Shown: positions 41,618 to 50,676 of the stretch, one piece after another
How the letters are laid out: every line of letters begins with the position of its first letter
How positions within the stretch are numbered: position 1 is the first letter of the stretch
Source of the DNA: VBWE01 sp943372645
Lineage (GTDB): Bacteria > Bacteroidota > Bacteroidia > Palsa-965
Direction: 5' to 3'
DNA length: 64,000 nucleotides
NCBI GenBank assembly: GCA_943372645.1
Contig: CALRZN010000026.1
Coordinates: 1-64,000 of the forward strand
Program-made: the position numbers and the translations under genes
The notes under the pieces: generated by a model
Databases searched by the model: none
Told to the model about the DNA's origin: nothing
What the model saw: only the letters and a program-made list of their open reading frames with translations

Positions 41618-42778
41618 ATGTCAGTTGTAACCGAAGTGATCCTCGAACGGATCAACACGCTGGTGGTGGTCATAAACACCCGCGGAAAAATCGAATATGT
41701 AAGTCCTTCCGCACAGCGCATTCTGGGGTATAAACCGGATGAGCTGCTCGGCGATGGCTGGTATCGCCTTACACGCAATACGCGCAAAGAGCGTGAGGAA
41801 TTGCGCCGCTTTGTAAGTGAACAGCTCAGCAAACCGGCCCTCACCGAAACGCGACCCATTGAACGGAAACTCGTGGCCGCCGGCGGAAACACCAAATGGA
41901 TTTTGTGGAATACCTCGCGCGGCTTTCTGAACAAGATTGTCGCCGTAGGGCAGGACATTACCGAATACAAACAGGCCGAGCTGCTGTTCCGCGAAAATTA
42001 CAATACCATCCGGCAACAGCACACTGATGTGCTGGCAAGTATCCGCTATGCCAGCCGCATTCAGAAAACATTGCTGCCCGCACCGGAGAAAATACGCGCA
42101 GCGTTTGCCGATTCGTTTGTGTTTTACCAGCCCCGCGATGTGGTGAGCGGCGACTTTTATTTTTTCCACGAAAGCGGCAGCAAAGCCATTCTCGTAACGG
42201 TTGACTGTACCGGCCACGGCGTTCCGGGTGCGCTGATGACGATGATTGCCAATTCGCTGCTGAAAGAAATCATTGTGAAACGCGGCATCTGCAGTCCGCG
42301 CGAAATATTATACATCCTCGATGGCGAACTGCAGGAAGCGTTGCAGCAGGAATCGTTCAGCGCCAACGCCACCGACGGCATGGATGTATCCATCGGTGTG
42401 TTCGATCGCGCAGCACAAACGCTGCAGTTTGGTGGTGCATTCCGTCCTGCACTGCTGCTGCGCGCCGGCGAAATTATTGAACTGGAAGCGAGCCGTTTCC
42501 CGATCGGTTTTTACGCCGATGTGCCGAAGGTGTTTGAAGAGCTGACGGTGAACACGCAGCCCGGCGACCAGGTGTATTTTTTTACGGACGGGTTCTGCGA
42601 CCAGTTTGGTGGTGAAGCGAAAAAGAAATTTACACGCAAACGGTTCCGCGAACTGTTGCAGGGCATGGAACACATGCCGATGAGCGATCAGCTCTCATTT
42701 ATCAGCTACGCGCTGCGCAACTGGCAGCAGGAGGAAGAGCAGACGGATGATATCCTGGTGGCGGGGGTAAGGTTGTAA
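41618..42778 (+). CDS. PAS-domain SpoIIE-type serine phosphatase
   Basis: A 386-residue signalling protein. Residues 10-125 are a PAS domain (V-V-V-I-N-T-R-G-K-I-E-Y-V-S-P-S-A-Q-R-I-L-G-Y, ending I-V-A-V-G-Q-D-I-T-E). A short coiled linker (Q-Q-H-T-D-V-L-A-S-I-R-Y-A-S-R-I-Q) leads to a PP2C/SpoIIE domain (about 165-385) with D-V-V-S-G-D-F-Y, V-D-C-T-G-H-G-V-P-G-A-L-M-T and the final Q-T-D-D-I-L-V motif for metal binding. It should dephosphorylate an anti-sigma-antagonist-like partner in response to a PAS signal. No such partner is adjacent. It follows DUF4395 by 30 nt. Confidence 0.93.
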   Translation: MSVVTEVILERINTLVVVINTRGKIEYVSPSAQRILGYKPDELLGDGWYRLTRNTRKEREELRRFVSEQLSKPALTETRPIERKLVAAGGNTKWILWNTSRGFLNKIVAVGQDITEYKQAELLFRENYNTIRQQHTDVLASIRYASRIQKTLLPAPEKIRAAFADSFVFYQPRDVVSGDFYFFHESGSKAILVTVDCTGHGVPGALMTMIANSLLKEIIVKRGICSPREILYILDGELQEALQQESFSANATDGMDVSIGVFDRAAQTLQFGGAFRPALLLRAGEIIELEASRFPIGFYADVPKVFEELTVNTQPGDQVYFFTDGFCDQFGGEAKKKFTRKRFRELLQGMEHMPMSDQLSFISYALRNWQQEEEQTDDILVAGVRL

Positions 42779-42783
42779 GCTCG

Positions 42784-42815
42784 TTGCTGCCGGTTTTCCC
42801 GTTTTATTATCTTTG
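42784..42815 (+). promoter_or_regulatory. Promoter of the phosphohexomutase gene
   Basis: TTG at 42784-42786, 21 nt, TATCTTTG at 42808-42815. The ATG at 42847 follows by 31 nt; longer in-frame readings would begin inside the promoter. Confidence 0.6.
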
Positions 42816-42846
42816 CACTCCTTTGATACAAGCAGACGCAAAACCT

Positions 42847-44253
42847 ATGAGCAAAATTAAATTCGGCACCGACGGCTGGAGGGCCATCATTGCAAATGAT
42901 TTTACCGTTGAAAACGTAGCCCGTGTAACCGAAGCTGCTGCCACCTGGCTGAAACGGAATTTCGAAAAACCATCGGTAGTGGTTGGCCACGACTGCCGTT
43001 TTGCCGGTGAACTGTTTGCAGAAACGGTTACCAAAGTGTTTGCATCCAACGGCATCAAGGTATATCTCGCCAAAGGTTTTGTGAGCACGCCGATGATTTC
43101 GTACGGTGCGCAGTATTACAAAACTTCTATCGGCGTTATCATCACTGCAAGCCACAATCCGCCGGCTTACAACGGTTACAAAATCAAGGCGCATTATGGC
43201 GGACCGCTCGATCCGGAAAAGGTGCAGGAAATCGAGGACATGATTGCCCCGCAATCGGTTACGGCACTCGATACCATTTCGGTGGCTGAACTGGAGAAAA
43301 AAGGCATGGTGGAATACGTTCCGCTGGAAGATATTTACGTTGCCAAAATAGAAGCGGCGTTTGACCTCGATGCAATCCGCAACTCGGGCCTCAACCTTGC
43401 ATACGATGCGATGTTTGGTGCAGGGCAGCGCGTTATCCGCCGCCTGTTTCCCGATGCCACGTTATTGCATTGTGAACACAATCCCTCATTTGAAGGACAA
43501 GCCCCTGAGCCGATTGCGCGCAACCTGAAAGAGTTTTCGGACGTGATCCGCATGTCGGGCAATATTGACTGCGGCCTGGCCACCGACGGCGATGCGGACC
43601 GTATCGGGTTGTTCGACAGCAAAGGAAATTTCATTGATTCGCACCACATCATCCTGCTGCTCATCCATTACCTGAAACATTACAAGCACATGGATGGCAA
43701 GGTGTGTACCGCATTCAGCACCACGGTGAAAATAAAAAACATGTGTGCGCATTACAACCTGCCGCTGGAGATCGTTAAAATCGGTTTCAAATACATTGCG
43801 GGCATTATGGTGAAAGAAGATGTATTGCTGGGTGGCGAAGAATCAGGCGGTATCGCGGTAAAAGGACACATCCCGGAACGCGACGGCATCTGGATGGGAC
43901 TCATCATCTGGGAATTTATGGCCAAGAGCGGCAAATCGCTCAACGACCTGATCCAGGAAGTATATGCCATTACAGGCACGTTTGCGTTTGAGCGCATTGA
44001 TCTGCACCTGGACGAAGCGACCAAAAACAAAATCGTGGAAAACTGCAAAAGCGGTGCTTATAAATCGTTCGGCAAATACGAAGTGATCCGCGTGGAAGAC
44101 CTCGACGGCTGGAAGTTTTTCTTCAACGAAAACGAATGGCTGATGATCCGCGCTTCGGGAACAGAACCCGTGCTGCGTACGTATGCCGAAGCACCGACGC
44201 AGGAAAAAGCATTTGTGCTGCTCGAAGCCTGCCGGCAGACGTTGCTGGGGTAA
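42847..44253 (+). CDS. Phosphoglucomutase/phosphomannomutase family protein
   Basis: A 468-residue phosphohexomutase. All four active-site parts are present: phosphoserine loop T-A-S-H-N-P-P (S102), metal loop D-G-D-A-D-R-I-G near 245, sugar-binding G-E-E-S-G-G near 335, and phosphate loop R-A-S-G-T-E-P near 436. It interconverts sugar 1- and 6-phosphates for cell-wall, lipopolysaccharide or storage polymers. Glucose, mannose or glucosamine specificity cannot be read safely. The gene is monocistronic: its own promoter lies upstream and a MITE-like element starts 3 nt after its stop. Confidence 0.95.
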   Translation: MSKIKFGTDGWRAIIANDFTVENVARVTEAAATWLKRNFEKPSVVVGHDCRFAGELFAETVTKVFASNGIKVYLAKGFVSTPMISYGAQYYKTSIGVIITASHNPPAYNGYKIKAHYGGPLDPEKVQEIEDMIAPQSVTALDTISVAELEKKGMVEYVPLEDIYVAKIEAAFDLDAIRNSGLNLAYDAMFGAGQRVIRRLFPDATLLHCEHNPSFEGQAPEPIARNLKEFSDVIRMSGNIDCGLATDGDADRIGLFDSKGNFIDSHHIILLLIHYLKHYKHMDGKVCTAFSTTVKIKNMCAHYNLPLEIVKIGFKYIAGIMVKEDVLLGGEESGGIAVKGHIPERDGIWMGLIIWEFMAKSGKSLNDLIQEVYAITGTFAFERIDLHLDEATKNKIVENCKSGAYKSFGKYEVIRVEDLDGWKFFFNENEWLMIRASGTEPVLRTYAEAPTQEKAFVLLEACRQTLLG

Positions 44254-44256
44254 TCT

Positions 44257-44430
44257 GATCTTATAAAATAGACAGGGAATAATTATTATTTGAATAAAAT
44301 AATTCCAGGTCCAAGTTTGCAGTCGGCAGTCAGGCAGTTTGCAGGCTGTGCGTATTTCAAGGGAAAAGACACTGTTTCTTACACAAACACAACTGCCACT
44401 GCGGCTGCCAACTGCCACTTCTAGTGGGAT
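44257..44430. mobile_element. MITE-like element with GATCTT-TAAAATAG end
   Basis: It starts GATCTTATAAAATAGACAGG at 44257, close to the complement of the right end of the 39172-39386 element, so this copy is inverted relative to it. Arms TTTGCAGTCGGCAGTCAGGC and GCCAACTGCCACTT follow. The far end is eroded. With the -7 element at 44509 it explains the gap 44254-44614. Confidence 0.7.
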
Positions 44431-44508
44431 AGGCCGGTGTGTTCATAACATGTTGGCGGATAACATTATCGTAATGATTCGGTTAAGCCGAAATCCAACG
44501 GAAAATCC

Positions 44509-44516
44509 TATTTTTG
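44509..44516 (+). promoter_or_regulatory. Candidate -7 element of the SprB-repeat gene
   Basis: TATTTTTG matches TAnnTTTG and lies 98 nt before the ATG at 44615. No clear TTG is present at -33. Confidence 0.4.
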
Positions 44517-44614
44517 TGGCGTTGAAATGAATATCCTACAGTTTCGCCCCGCGCGTTACGAAACCATTTCAGGCAGATCGATTCCGGCAAACCGATTTTT
44601 CCAGTGCTTGAAGG

Positions 44615-47600
44615 ATGTATCAGAGCAAACACAACCATGCGTTTTCTGCCAGCGGTGATTCACCATCACTTGCCTTACCGGTATATAAACGGACAGGTAC
44701 CGCACTGAAAAAACTGCTCATCATTTTTATCGCCTGTTTTGCCCTTGCAGACTGTGCAAATGCACAAACACCTGGGCTTTATATCAATGAAGTTTCGCAG
44801 GGGCCTTCCGGCAACAAAGAGTATGTTGAACTGATAGCTGTTGGTACCCCAACCTGTTTTTCCATTCCCACACTTGATCTTCGCGGCTGGATTCTTGACG
44901 ATAACAATGGTTTTCATGCCACCGGTTCAGGAACCGGTATTGCGCAGGGCTGTATCCGCCTGAGCCAGGATCCGATGTGGGCAGCAATTCCGATAGGCAC
45001 ATTGATTGTGATTTATAATGATGCCGATTTTAACGCCTCCGTTCCGTCCACCGACCTTATAATGAACGATGGTAACTGCAGGCTCGTTATCCCGGTAAGC
45101 AATTGCCAGCTGCTTGAAAAACACACTACTTTGCCGAGTACGGTTACATCAACTTATCCTACTACGGGCTATGTATCCTGTGGCAACTGGAACAATGTGT
45201 CCATGGCCAATGCGGATGATTCGTTCCAGACAATTACTCCGGCCGGGGCGCTGTTTCATTCGGTAAGCTGGGGCAATAACACGTTGCTTCCGATTATTTA
45301 TTTTGCAGGATCTTCAGCCGGACAGGTTTCGCTGATGACGAATGCAACCGGAAACAACATCAGCACACAGGCCAACTGGAGCCGCGTAACGGTGGCCGGC
45401 AACGAAAGTCCCGGCACGGCCAACAACACGGCCAACCAGAACTGGATATGCAGCATGAACAACGGCTGCGTGGCACCCACACCGATAGTTGCAAACATCA
45501 CACACACAAATGCATCGTGCACCTGCACCGGCTCGGCCACCGTAACAGCCACCGGCGGCTTTAACGGTTGCGGTAACGGATATACTTATAGCTGGTCGCC
45601 AAGTGGTGGCAATGCCGCAACAGCAACAGGCCTGTGCGCAGGTTCCTACAGTTGCACTGTTACAGATGTTGCCGGCTGTTCGGTTACAGTAACTGTTGCT
45701 ATAACAGCAACACCTTCGTACACGTTAAGCAGTGCAATAAATGGCGTTACCTGTTTTGGTGGTAATAACGGTTCGGCAACGGTTACTCCGGCAGGGGGAA
45801 CGAGTCCGTTTACCTACAGCTGGTCACCGAGCGGCGGCAATGCTTCCACCGCAACAGGACTCAGCGCAGGAACATACACCGTAACTGTAATTGATGCAGC
45901 CAACTGTACCAATACGATTGTGGTTACCATCACGCAGCCGAATGCACTTACATCTGCCGGATCACAAACCAACCTGCTGTGCAATGCGCAGTGCAATGGT
46001 TCTGCAACGGTTACTCCTGCCGGGGGAACCGGTCCATACAGTTACAGCTGGGCACCTTCGGGCGGCAACGCAGCAACTGCATCCGGGCTTTGTGCAGGTA
46101 CATACACGTGTACCATCACCGATGCGAACGGCTGCACCGCCACACGCACCTTCAGCATTACGCAGCCGCCCGCACTTACCGGCAGCGGTACACAAACCAA
46201 CGTTACCTGCAACGCACAATGCACCGGTTCTGCATCAGTGATAGCAACAGGCGGCACCGGACCTTACAGTTATGTATGGACACCATCGGGCGGTAATGCA
46301 TCAACGGCAGCTGCACTTTGCGCGGGTACATATACCTGCAGCATAACCGATGCAAATGGCTGTGCAACGACCAGTTCATTTACCATCACGCAACCACCGG
46401 CCATTACCGGTACTTCCGCAACACAACCTTCCACCTGTGGCAACAGTAACGGTACAGCAACCGTTACACCAACCGGCGGAACAGGCCCTTACAATTGCAG
46501 TTGGGCACCTTCGGGAGGAAACGCACAGAGCGCAACGAACCTCGCCGCAGGAACCTATACGATAACTGTTACCGATGCGAACGGCTGCACAGGACAGGTT
46601 TCGGTTACTGTAACAAACACCGCAGGACCTACATCAAGTATTACTTCCGTAACCAATGCATCGTGTTTTGCAGCAATGAATGGTTCTGCAACCATCACCC
46701 CTTCGGGTGGCACCGGGCCGTTCGGATGTAACTGGACTCCATCGGGCGGAACGGGGTTAACGGCTACCGGACTGGGCGCCGGTACATATACTGCAACTAT
46801 AACAGATGCAAACGGGTGTGTTACTTCATCAACTGTTGTGATTACACAACCGCAGGTATTGCTCGGCCAACTCGTATCACAAACCAATGTGCTTTGCAAC
46901 GGTGGAGCGAACGGCAGTGCAACTGCAGGAAATACAGGCGGTACCGGACCATATTCGTTTAACTGGCTGCCTTCGGGTGGAACAAATCCGACTGCAACCG
47001 GGCTTACGGCAGGCACCTACACCGCAATTATTACCGATGCGAATGGCTGTACGGCTGCAGCAGTTGCAACAATTACAGAACCACCGGTTGTTACTGCAAC
47101 CATGGGGTCGCCGGTAAACGTATTGTGTAACGGGGGCACCACCGGTTCGGCAACTGTTACAGCAGGCGGCGGAGTAGGAGCGTTTACTTACAACTGGCTG
47201 CCTTCGGGCGGAAGCAATGCAACCGCTTCGAATCTTGGTGCAGGAACATACACGGTAACGGTAACCGATGGCAACGGCTGTGCAGCAACAACATCTGTTA
47301 CAATTACAGAACCGCTGGCATTAACCAATACAATTACAGGTACGGCAACTACATGCAATGTGAATAACGGTTCTGCCACCGTAACACCGGCAGGCGGAAC
47401 AGGTCCATACACCTACAACTGGCTGCCCTCGGGCGGAAGCAATGCAACCGCATCAGCACTTGCAAGCGGAAACTATACGGTAACAGTTACTGATGCCAAT
47501 AACTGCCAGGCAACAGCCAGTGTTACCATAAATCCATCTACCGGTGTAAGTATGATTGTCGCCAGCGTTACCAACGCTACCTGCGCAGGCGACTGCAATG

Positions 47601-49015
47601 CCCAGGCCACGGTAACCCCGTTCGGCGGAACAAGTCCCTACACCATTGCATGGCCATCAGGCGGAAGCGGGTTAACGGAAACCGGATTGTGTGCAGGAGG
47701 TTATACGGTGCATGTAACTGATTTCAGCGGGTGCACTTCATCCGTAACGGTAACGGTAACTGAACCGCTGCCGCTTGCTGTCCAAACCAACACGCCCGGC
47801 GTTTTGTGCATCGGGCAGAGCACCACATTAACGACCACAACAACGGGCGGCACACCGGCTTACACCGAAGTATGGTCACCTGCGGGTCCAACGGTATCAC
47901 CAAATGCAACAACAACCTATACCGTAGTTGTAACGGATGCAAACGGCTGTAACGCTGCACCGCAAACGGTTACTGTGAATGTAAATCTGCCGCTTGCGGT
48001 TGTGCCTTCGGCCGGTGTGTTCATCTGTCCCGGAAATACGGCTGCACTTTCAGCAGCGGCATCGGGTGGCGACGGAAATTATACGTACACCTGGCTGCCA
48101 ACAACTACCCCGGCAACCGGTCCCGCCGTAAGCGCATCGCCGGGAGTGAACACGACCTATACGGTTGTTGTTACCGATGGCTGTGGTTCAACAGCAGCTA
48201 TTGACAGCATTACCGTAACGGTTTCACCGCTGCCTGCAGTAACTTTTGCGGCCGATACACAGTCGGGCTGTATGCCGCTGTGTGTAACGTTTACGAACAC
48301 CACGCCGAACTCGTCGCTGTGTGCGTGGGATTTCGGCGACAGCACAACATCAACCACGTCGTGTACGCCGCAGCATTGTTACAGCCTGCCGGGCAGTTAC
48401 GATGTAAACCTGGTGGTAACGGATGGCAACGGCTGTTCCGCTTCACTGTTTGTTCCTGGTTTCATCACGGTGTATCCCTTACCGCATGCTGATTTTTCAG
48501 TGAATCCGCAACCGGCAACGTTACTTGATCCTGTCATTTATTTTACCGATGAATCATCCGGCGCTGCTGCGTGGAGCTGGGACTTCGGCGATCCGCTGAA
48601 CTCCACTTCGGTGCTGCAAAACGCTACTTTTACGTATGCTGATTCCGGGCATTATGCAGTAACATTAACGGTTACCAACATCTACGGCTGTACCGACGAT
48701 ACCACCGTAATTGTGGATGTGGAGCTGGACGATACCTTTTACGCCCCGAATTGTTTTACACCCGACGGCGACGGCACCAACGATGTGTTTTATCCGAAAG
48801 GAAGCGGCATTGACTGGAGCACGTTCGAGATGTTGATTTTTGACCGCTGGGGCAACCTCATCTATAAAACAACAGACATCAATAAACCCTGGGACGGCCG
48901 CGTACAGGGCAAAAACGCCCCCGCGCAGATCGATGTGTATGTGTGGGTGGTCAATTACGAAACGGTGCTGCGCAAACCGTATACGCACATGGGGCATATT
49001 TCGCTGGTGCGGTGA
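44615..49015 (+). CDS. Giant surface protein with SprB repeats, PKD domains and T9SS type B sorting domain
   Basis: A 1466-residue protein. An unusually long 28-residue n-region precedes the signal core (K-K-L-L-I-I-F-I-A-C-F-A-L, cleavage near A-N-A-Q). Residues about 52-285 form a lamin-tail-like domain (L-Y-I-N-E-V-S-Q-G, later S-W-G-N-N). Ten SprB-type repeats of about 75 residues follow, each ending G-L-x-A-G-T-Y-T-x-x-x-T-D-A-N-G-C. Then come two Ig-like repeats, two PKD domains (W-D-F-G-D) and the type B C-terminus (F-T-P-D-G-D-G-T-N-D, I-F-D-R-W-G-N-L-I-Y). SprB-like proteins are surface adhesins moved by the gliding machinery. Ligand unknown. Confidence 0.95.
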   Translation: MYQSKHNHAFSASGDSPSLALPVYKRTGTALKKLLIIFIACFALADCANAQTPGLYINEVSQGPSGNKEYVELIAVGTPTCFSIPTLDLRGWILDDNNGFHATGSGTGIAQGCIRLSQDPMWAAIPIGTLIVIYNDADFNASVPSTDLIMNDGNCRLVIPVSNCQLLEKHTTLPSTVTSTYPTTGYVSCGNWNNVSMANADDSFQTITPAGALFHSVSWGNNTLLPIIYFAGSSAGQVSLMTNATGNNISTQANWSRVTVAGNESPGTANNTANQNWICSMNNGCVAPTPIVANITHTNASCTCTGSATVTATGGFNGCGNGYTYSWSPSGGNAATATGLCAGSYSCTVTDVAGCSVTVTVAITATPSYTLSSAINGVTCFGGNNGSATVTPAGGTSPFTYSWSPSGGNASTATGLSAGTYTVTVIDAANCTNTIVVTITQPNALTSAGSQTNLLCNAQCNGSATVTPAGGTGPYSYSWAPSGGNAATASGLCAGTYTCTITDANGCTATRTFSITQPPALTGSGTQTNVTCNAQCTGSASVIATGGTGPYSYVWTPSGGNASTAAALCAGTYTCSITDANGCATTSSFTITQPPAITGTSATQPSTCGNSNGTATVTPTGGTGPYNCSWAPSGGNAQSATNLAAGTYTITVTDANGCTGQVSVTVTNTAGPTSSITSVTNASCFAAMNGSATITPSGGTGPFGCNWTPSGGTGLTATGLGAGTYTATITDANGCVTSSTVVITQPQVLLGQLVSQTNVLCNGGANGSATAGNTGGTGPYSFNWLPSGGTNPTATGLTAGTYTAIITDANGCTAAAVATITEPPVVTATMGSPVNVLCNGGTTGSATVTAGGGVGAFTYNWLPSGGSNATASNLGAGTYTVTVTDGNGCAATTSVTITEPLALTNTITGTATTCNVNNGSATVTPAGGTGPYTYNWLPSGGSNATASALASGNYTVTVTDANNCQATASVTINPSTGVSMIVASVTNATCAGDCNAQATVTPFGGTSPYTIAWPSGGSGLTETGLCAGGYTVHVTDFSGCTSSVTVTVTEPLPLAVQTNTPGVLCIGQSTTLTTTTTGGTPAYTEVWSPAGPTVSPNATTTYTVVVTDANGCNAAPQTVTVNVNLPLAVVPSAGVFICPGNTAALSAAASGGDGNYTYTWLPTTTPATGPAVSASPGVNTTYTVVVTDGCGSTAAIDSITVTVSPLPAVTFAADTQSGCMPLCVTFTNTTPNSSLCAWDFGDSTTSTTSCTPQHCYSLPGSYDVNLVVTDGNGCSASLFVPGFITVYPLPHADFSVNPQPATLLDPVIYFTDESSGAAAWSWDFGDPLNSTSVLQNATFTYADSGHYAVTLTVTNIYGCTDDTTVIVDVELDDTFYAPNCFTPDGDGTNDVFYPKGSGIDWSTFEMLIFDRWGNLIYKTTDINKPWDGRVQGKNAPAQIDVYVWVVNYETVLRKPYTHMGHISLVR

Positions 49016-49020
49016 TTTAT

Positions 49021-49218
49021 GATCCTATAAAATAGACAGCAGACAAACGCAGGCATTCTTAAAATGACTCCCGGGCTGAGTTTGCAGTTAACAGTTTGGC
49101 AGTTGGCAGTTTTGCCCGTGTTTCAGGGAGAATGATCATGTTCCGGACAAAAAATCGAAACTGCAAATTGCAAACTGAAAACTGCAAACTAATTACAGGA
49201 TGCAGAATTTATACGATC
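49021..49218. mobile_element. MITE-like element with GATCCT-TAAAATAG end
   Basis: GATCCTATAAAATAGACAG begins 5 nt after the stop of the SprB gene. Inner arms TTTGCAGTTAACAGTTTGGC and AACTGCAAATTGCAAACTG pair. The right end (near 49215, with GATC) is degenerate. Confidence 0.65.
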
Positions 49219-49226
49219 GTTTATTT

Positions 49227-49874
49227 CTACCTTGAAGTGGGAGCCGGAATACGAAACACACCCTCCATCCGCACCGTATCTTTCCACGTTTCCAGCTTGC
49301 GGGGTTTGTCGGCTTCGAGTGAATACTGCGTCAGCGTTTGTTCGCAGGTGTAACGCACATAGCCGCGCATTTCTTCGCTGCCCGGTTTGTTTCCGTTTAA
49401 AATCAGTTGCTGTTCCAGCGTGCGCCACGAGCTGGTTTCGGTAGGAAAAACAAACTGCCGGCTGAACTGCATCCGGTATCTGCTTTCGTACACCGCAATG
49501 TTTAACTGCCCGCTGTATGCGGCGTTGAAACATTCGAGCGCGATGTGCAGCGTGTCTTTTTCACCGCGCTGTTTCCAGTGCAGTTCATCGAGGTTGAAAA
49601 GCGAATCATTGTTTACAATCACCTGCGCGTAAACGGGAATTTGGGTAGTGTCAATCAGTTCTTCGCCCAGCGAATCGGCCATTGTACTCGACCATGAACC
49701 GTCGTCGTTGATAATCATGAACCACGGGTACTTCGTGTGCGTTGAATTAAAAAACGGGTGTTGCAGCGCAGCGTTTTGTTCTGCACGGCTCCATCCGGGG
49801 AAACGGTTGTGACTACAGGATATAACAAGGAGGAAAAAAACAACAGTTGCCGGAAAGAAGCTCCCGTTTTTCAT
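49227..49874 (-). CDS. Lipoprotein of unknown function
   Basis: A 215-residue lipoprotein with lipobox L-V-I-S-C (cysteine 20). The mature chain is mostly beta: W-F-M-I-I-N-D-D-G-S-W-S near 50, I-P-V-Y-A-Q-V-I-V-N-N-D near 80, a strand pair L-N-I-A-V-Y-E-S-R-Y near 125, and G-Y-V-R-Y-T-C-E-Q near 175. No named domain is recognised. The ATG overlaps the stop of tpiA (ATGA at 49871-49874), which means translational coupling with a housekeeping gene, although a functional link is not obvious. It is the last gene of a five-gene minus-strand run. Confidence 0.78.
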   Translation of the reverse strand: MKNGSFFPATVVFFLLVISCSHNRFPGWSRAEQNAALQHPFFNSTHTKYPWFMIINDDGSWSSTMADSLGEELIDTTQIPVYAQVIVNNDSLFNLDELHWKQRGEKDTLHIALECFNAAYSGQLNIAVYESRYRMQFSRQFVFPTETSSWRTLEQQLILNGNKPGSEEMRGYVRYTCEQTLTQYSLEADKPRKLETWKDTVRMEGVFRIPAPTSR

Positions 49875-50659
49875 GCACCGGTTCTGATCAGCGTATCGCG
49901 CATGGCTTTGTGTATCGCCAGGAAATCAGCCGCTTTAAGCGAAGCACCGCCGATGAGTCCGCCATCCACATCGGGCAGGGCAAAAAGGCTGGCTGCGTTG
50001 GTCGGATTACAACTGCCACCGTAAAGAATAGAAACTGCGGCAGCCGTATTTTCTCCGAATTTTCCGGCAATGGTTTTGCGGATAAACGCATGCATTTCCT
50101 GCGCCTGTTCCGGTGAAGCGGTAACGCCCGTGCCGATGGCCCACACCGGTTCGTACGCAATAATGAGTTTGCTGAAATCGCTTTCGCTGAGCAGGAATGC
50201 GGCATCGTTCAGCTGGGCTTCGATGGTTTCGAAATGCCCGCCGCTGTTGCGTTGCTCCAATGTTTCGCCGATGCAGAAAACGGGCGTAAGTTCATTGGCA
50301 ATGGCGAGCACGAGTTTTTTATAAAGCTGTTCTGCTGTTTCAGCAAAATACTGGCGGCGTTCGCTGTGGCCGACGATGACGTGTGTGGCGCCGGTACTTT
50401 TTATCATTGCTGCAGAAACCTCGCCGGTGTATGCACCACTTTTTTCGTGGTGGCAGTTTTGTGCGGCAGTGAAAACGGTTGCAGCACTTTCAATGCAGTT
50501 GTTTACTTCGCTGAGAAACGGAAAAGGAGGCGCCAGTATGGTGATTACCGGGCTTTCGTTATGTTGCTGCAGTGCCGTTTTGATAGCAGCGGCCAGCGCT
50601 ACGGCTTCGGCATAGCTGTTGTTCATTTTCCAGTTTCCGGCAACAATTTTTTTACGCAT
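49871..50659 (-). CDS. tpiA: Triosephosphate isomerase
   Basis: A 262-residue TIM barrel of normal length. The catalytic residues are clear: K11 in G-N-W-K-M-N, H98 in H-V-I-V-G-H-S-E-R-R and E170 in A-Y-E-P-V-W-A-I-G-T-G, plus the phosphate loops L-Y-G-G-S and G-G-L-I-G-G-A-S near the end. It interconverts dihydroxyacetone phosphate and glyceraldehyde 3-phosphate in glycolysis. It lies 17 nt after the permease gene and overlaps the lipoprotein gene by 4 nt. Confidence 0.98.
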   Translation of the reverse strand: MRKKIVAGNWKMNNSYAEAVALAAAIKTALQQHNESPVITILAPPFPFLSEVNNCIESAATVFTAAQNCHHEKSGAYTGEVSAAMIKSTGATHVIVGHSERRQYFAETAEQLYKKLVLAIANELTPVFCIGETLEQRNSGGHFETIEAQLNDAAFLLSESDFSKLIIAYEPVWAIGTGVTASPEQAQEMHAFIRKTIAGKFGENTAAAVSILYGGSCNPTNAASLFALPDVDGGLIGGASLKAADFLAIHKAMRDTLIRTGA

Positions 50660-50676
50660 AGCAGGAGGGGAGCTTG

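Noticed and set aside
44527..44658. A 43-codon frame starting before the SprB-repeat gene
   Set aside because: It overlaps the start of the large gene in another frame, has no own promoter besides the shared -7, and its peptide shows no feature; likely chance.
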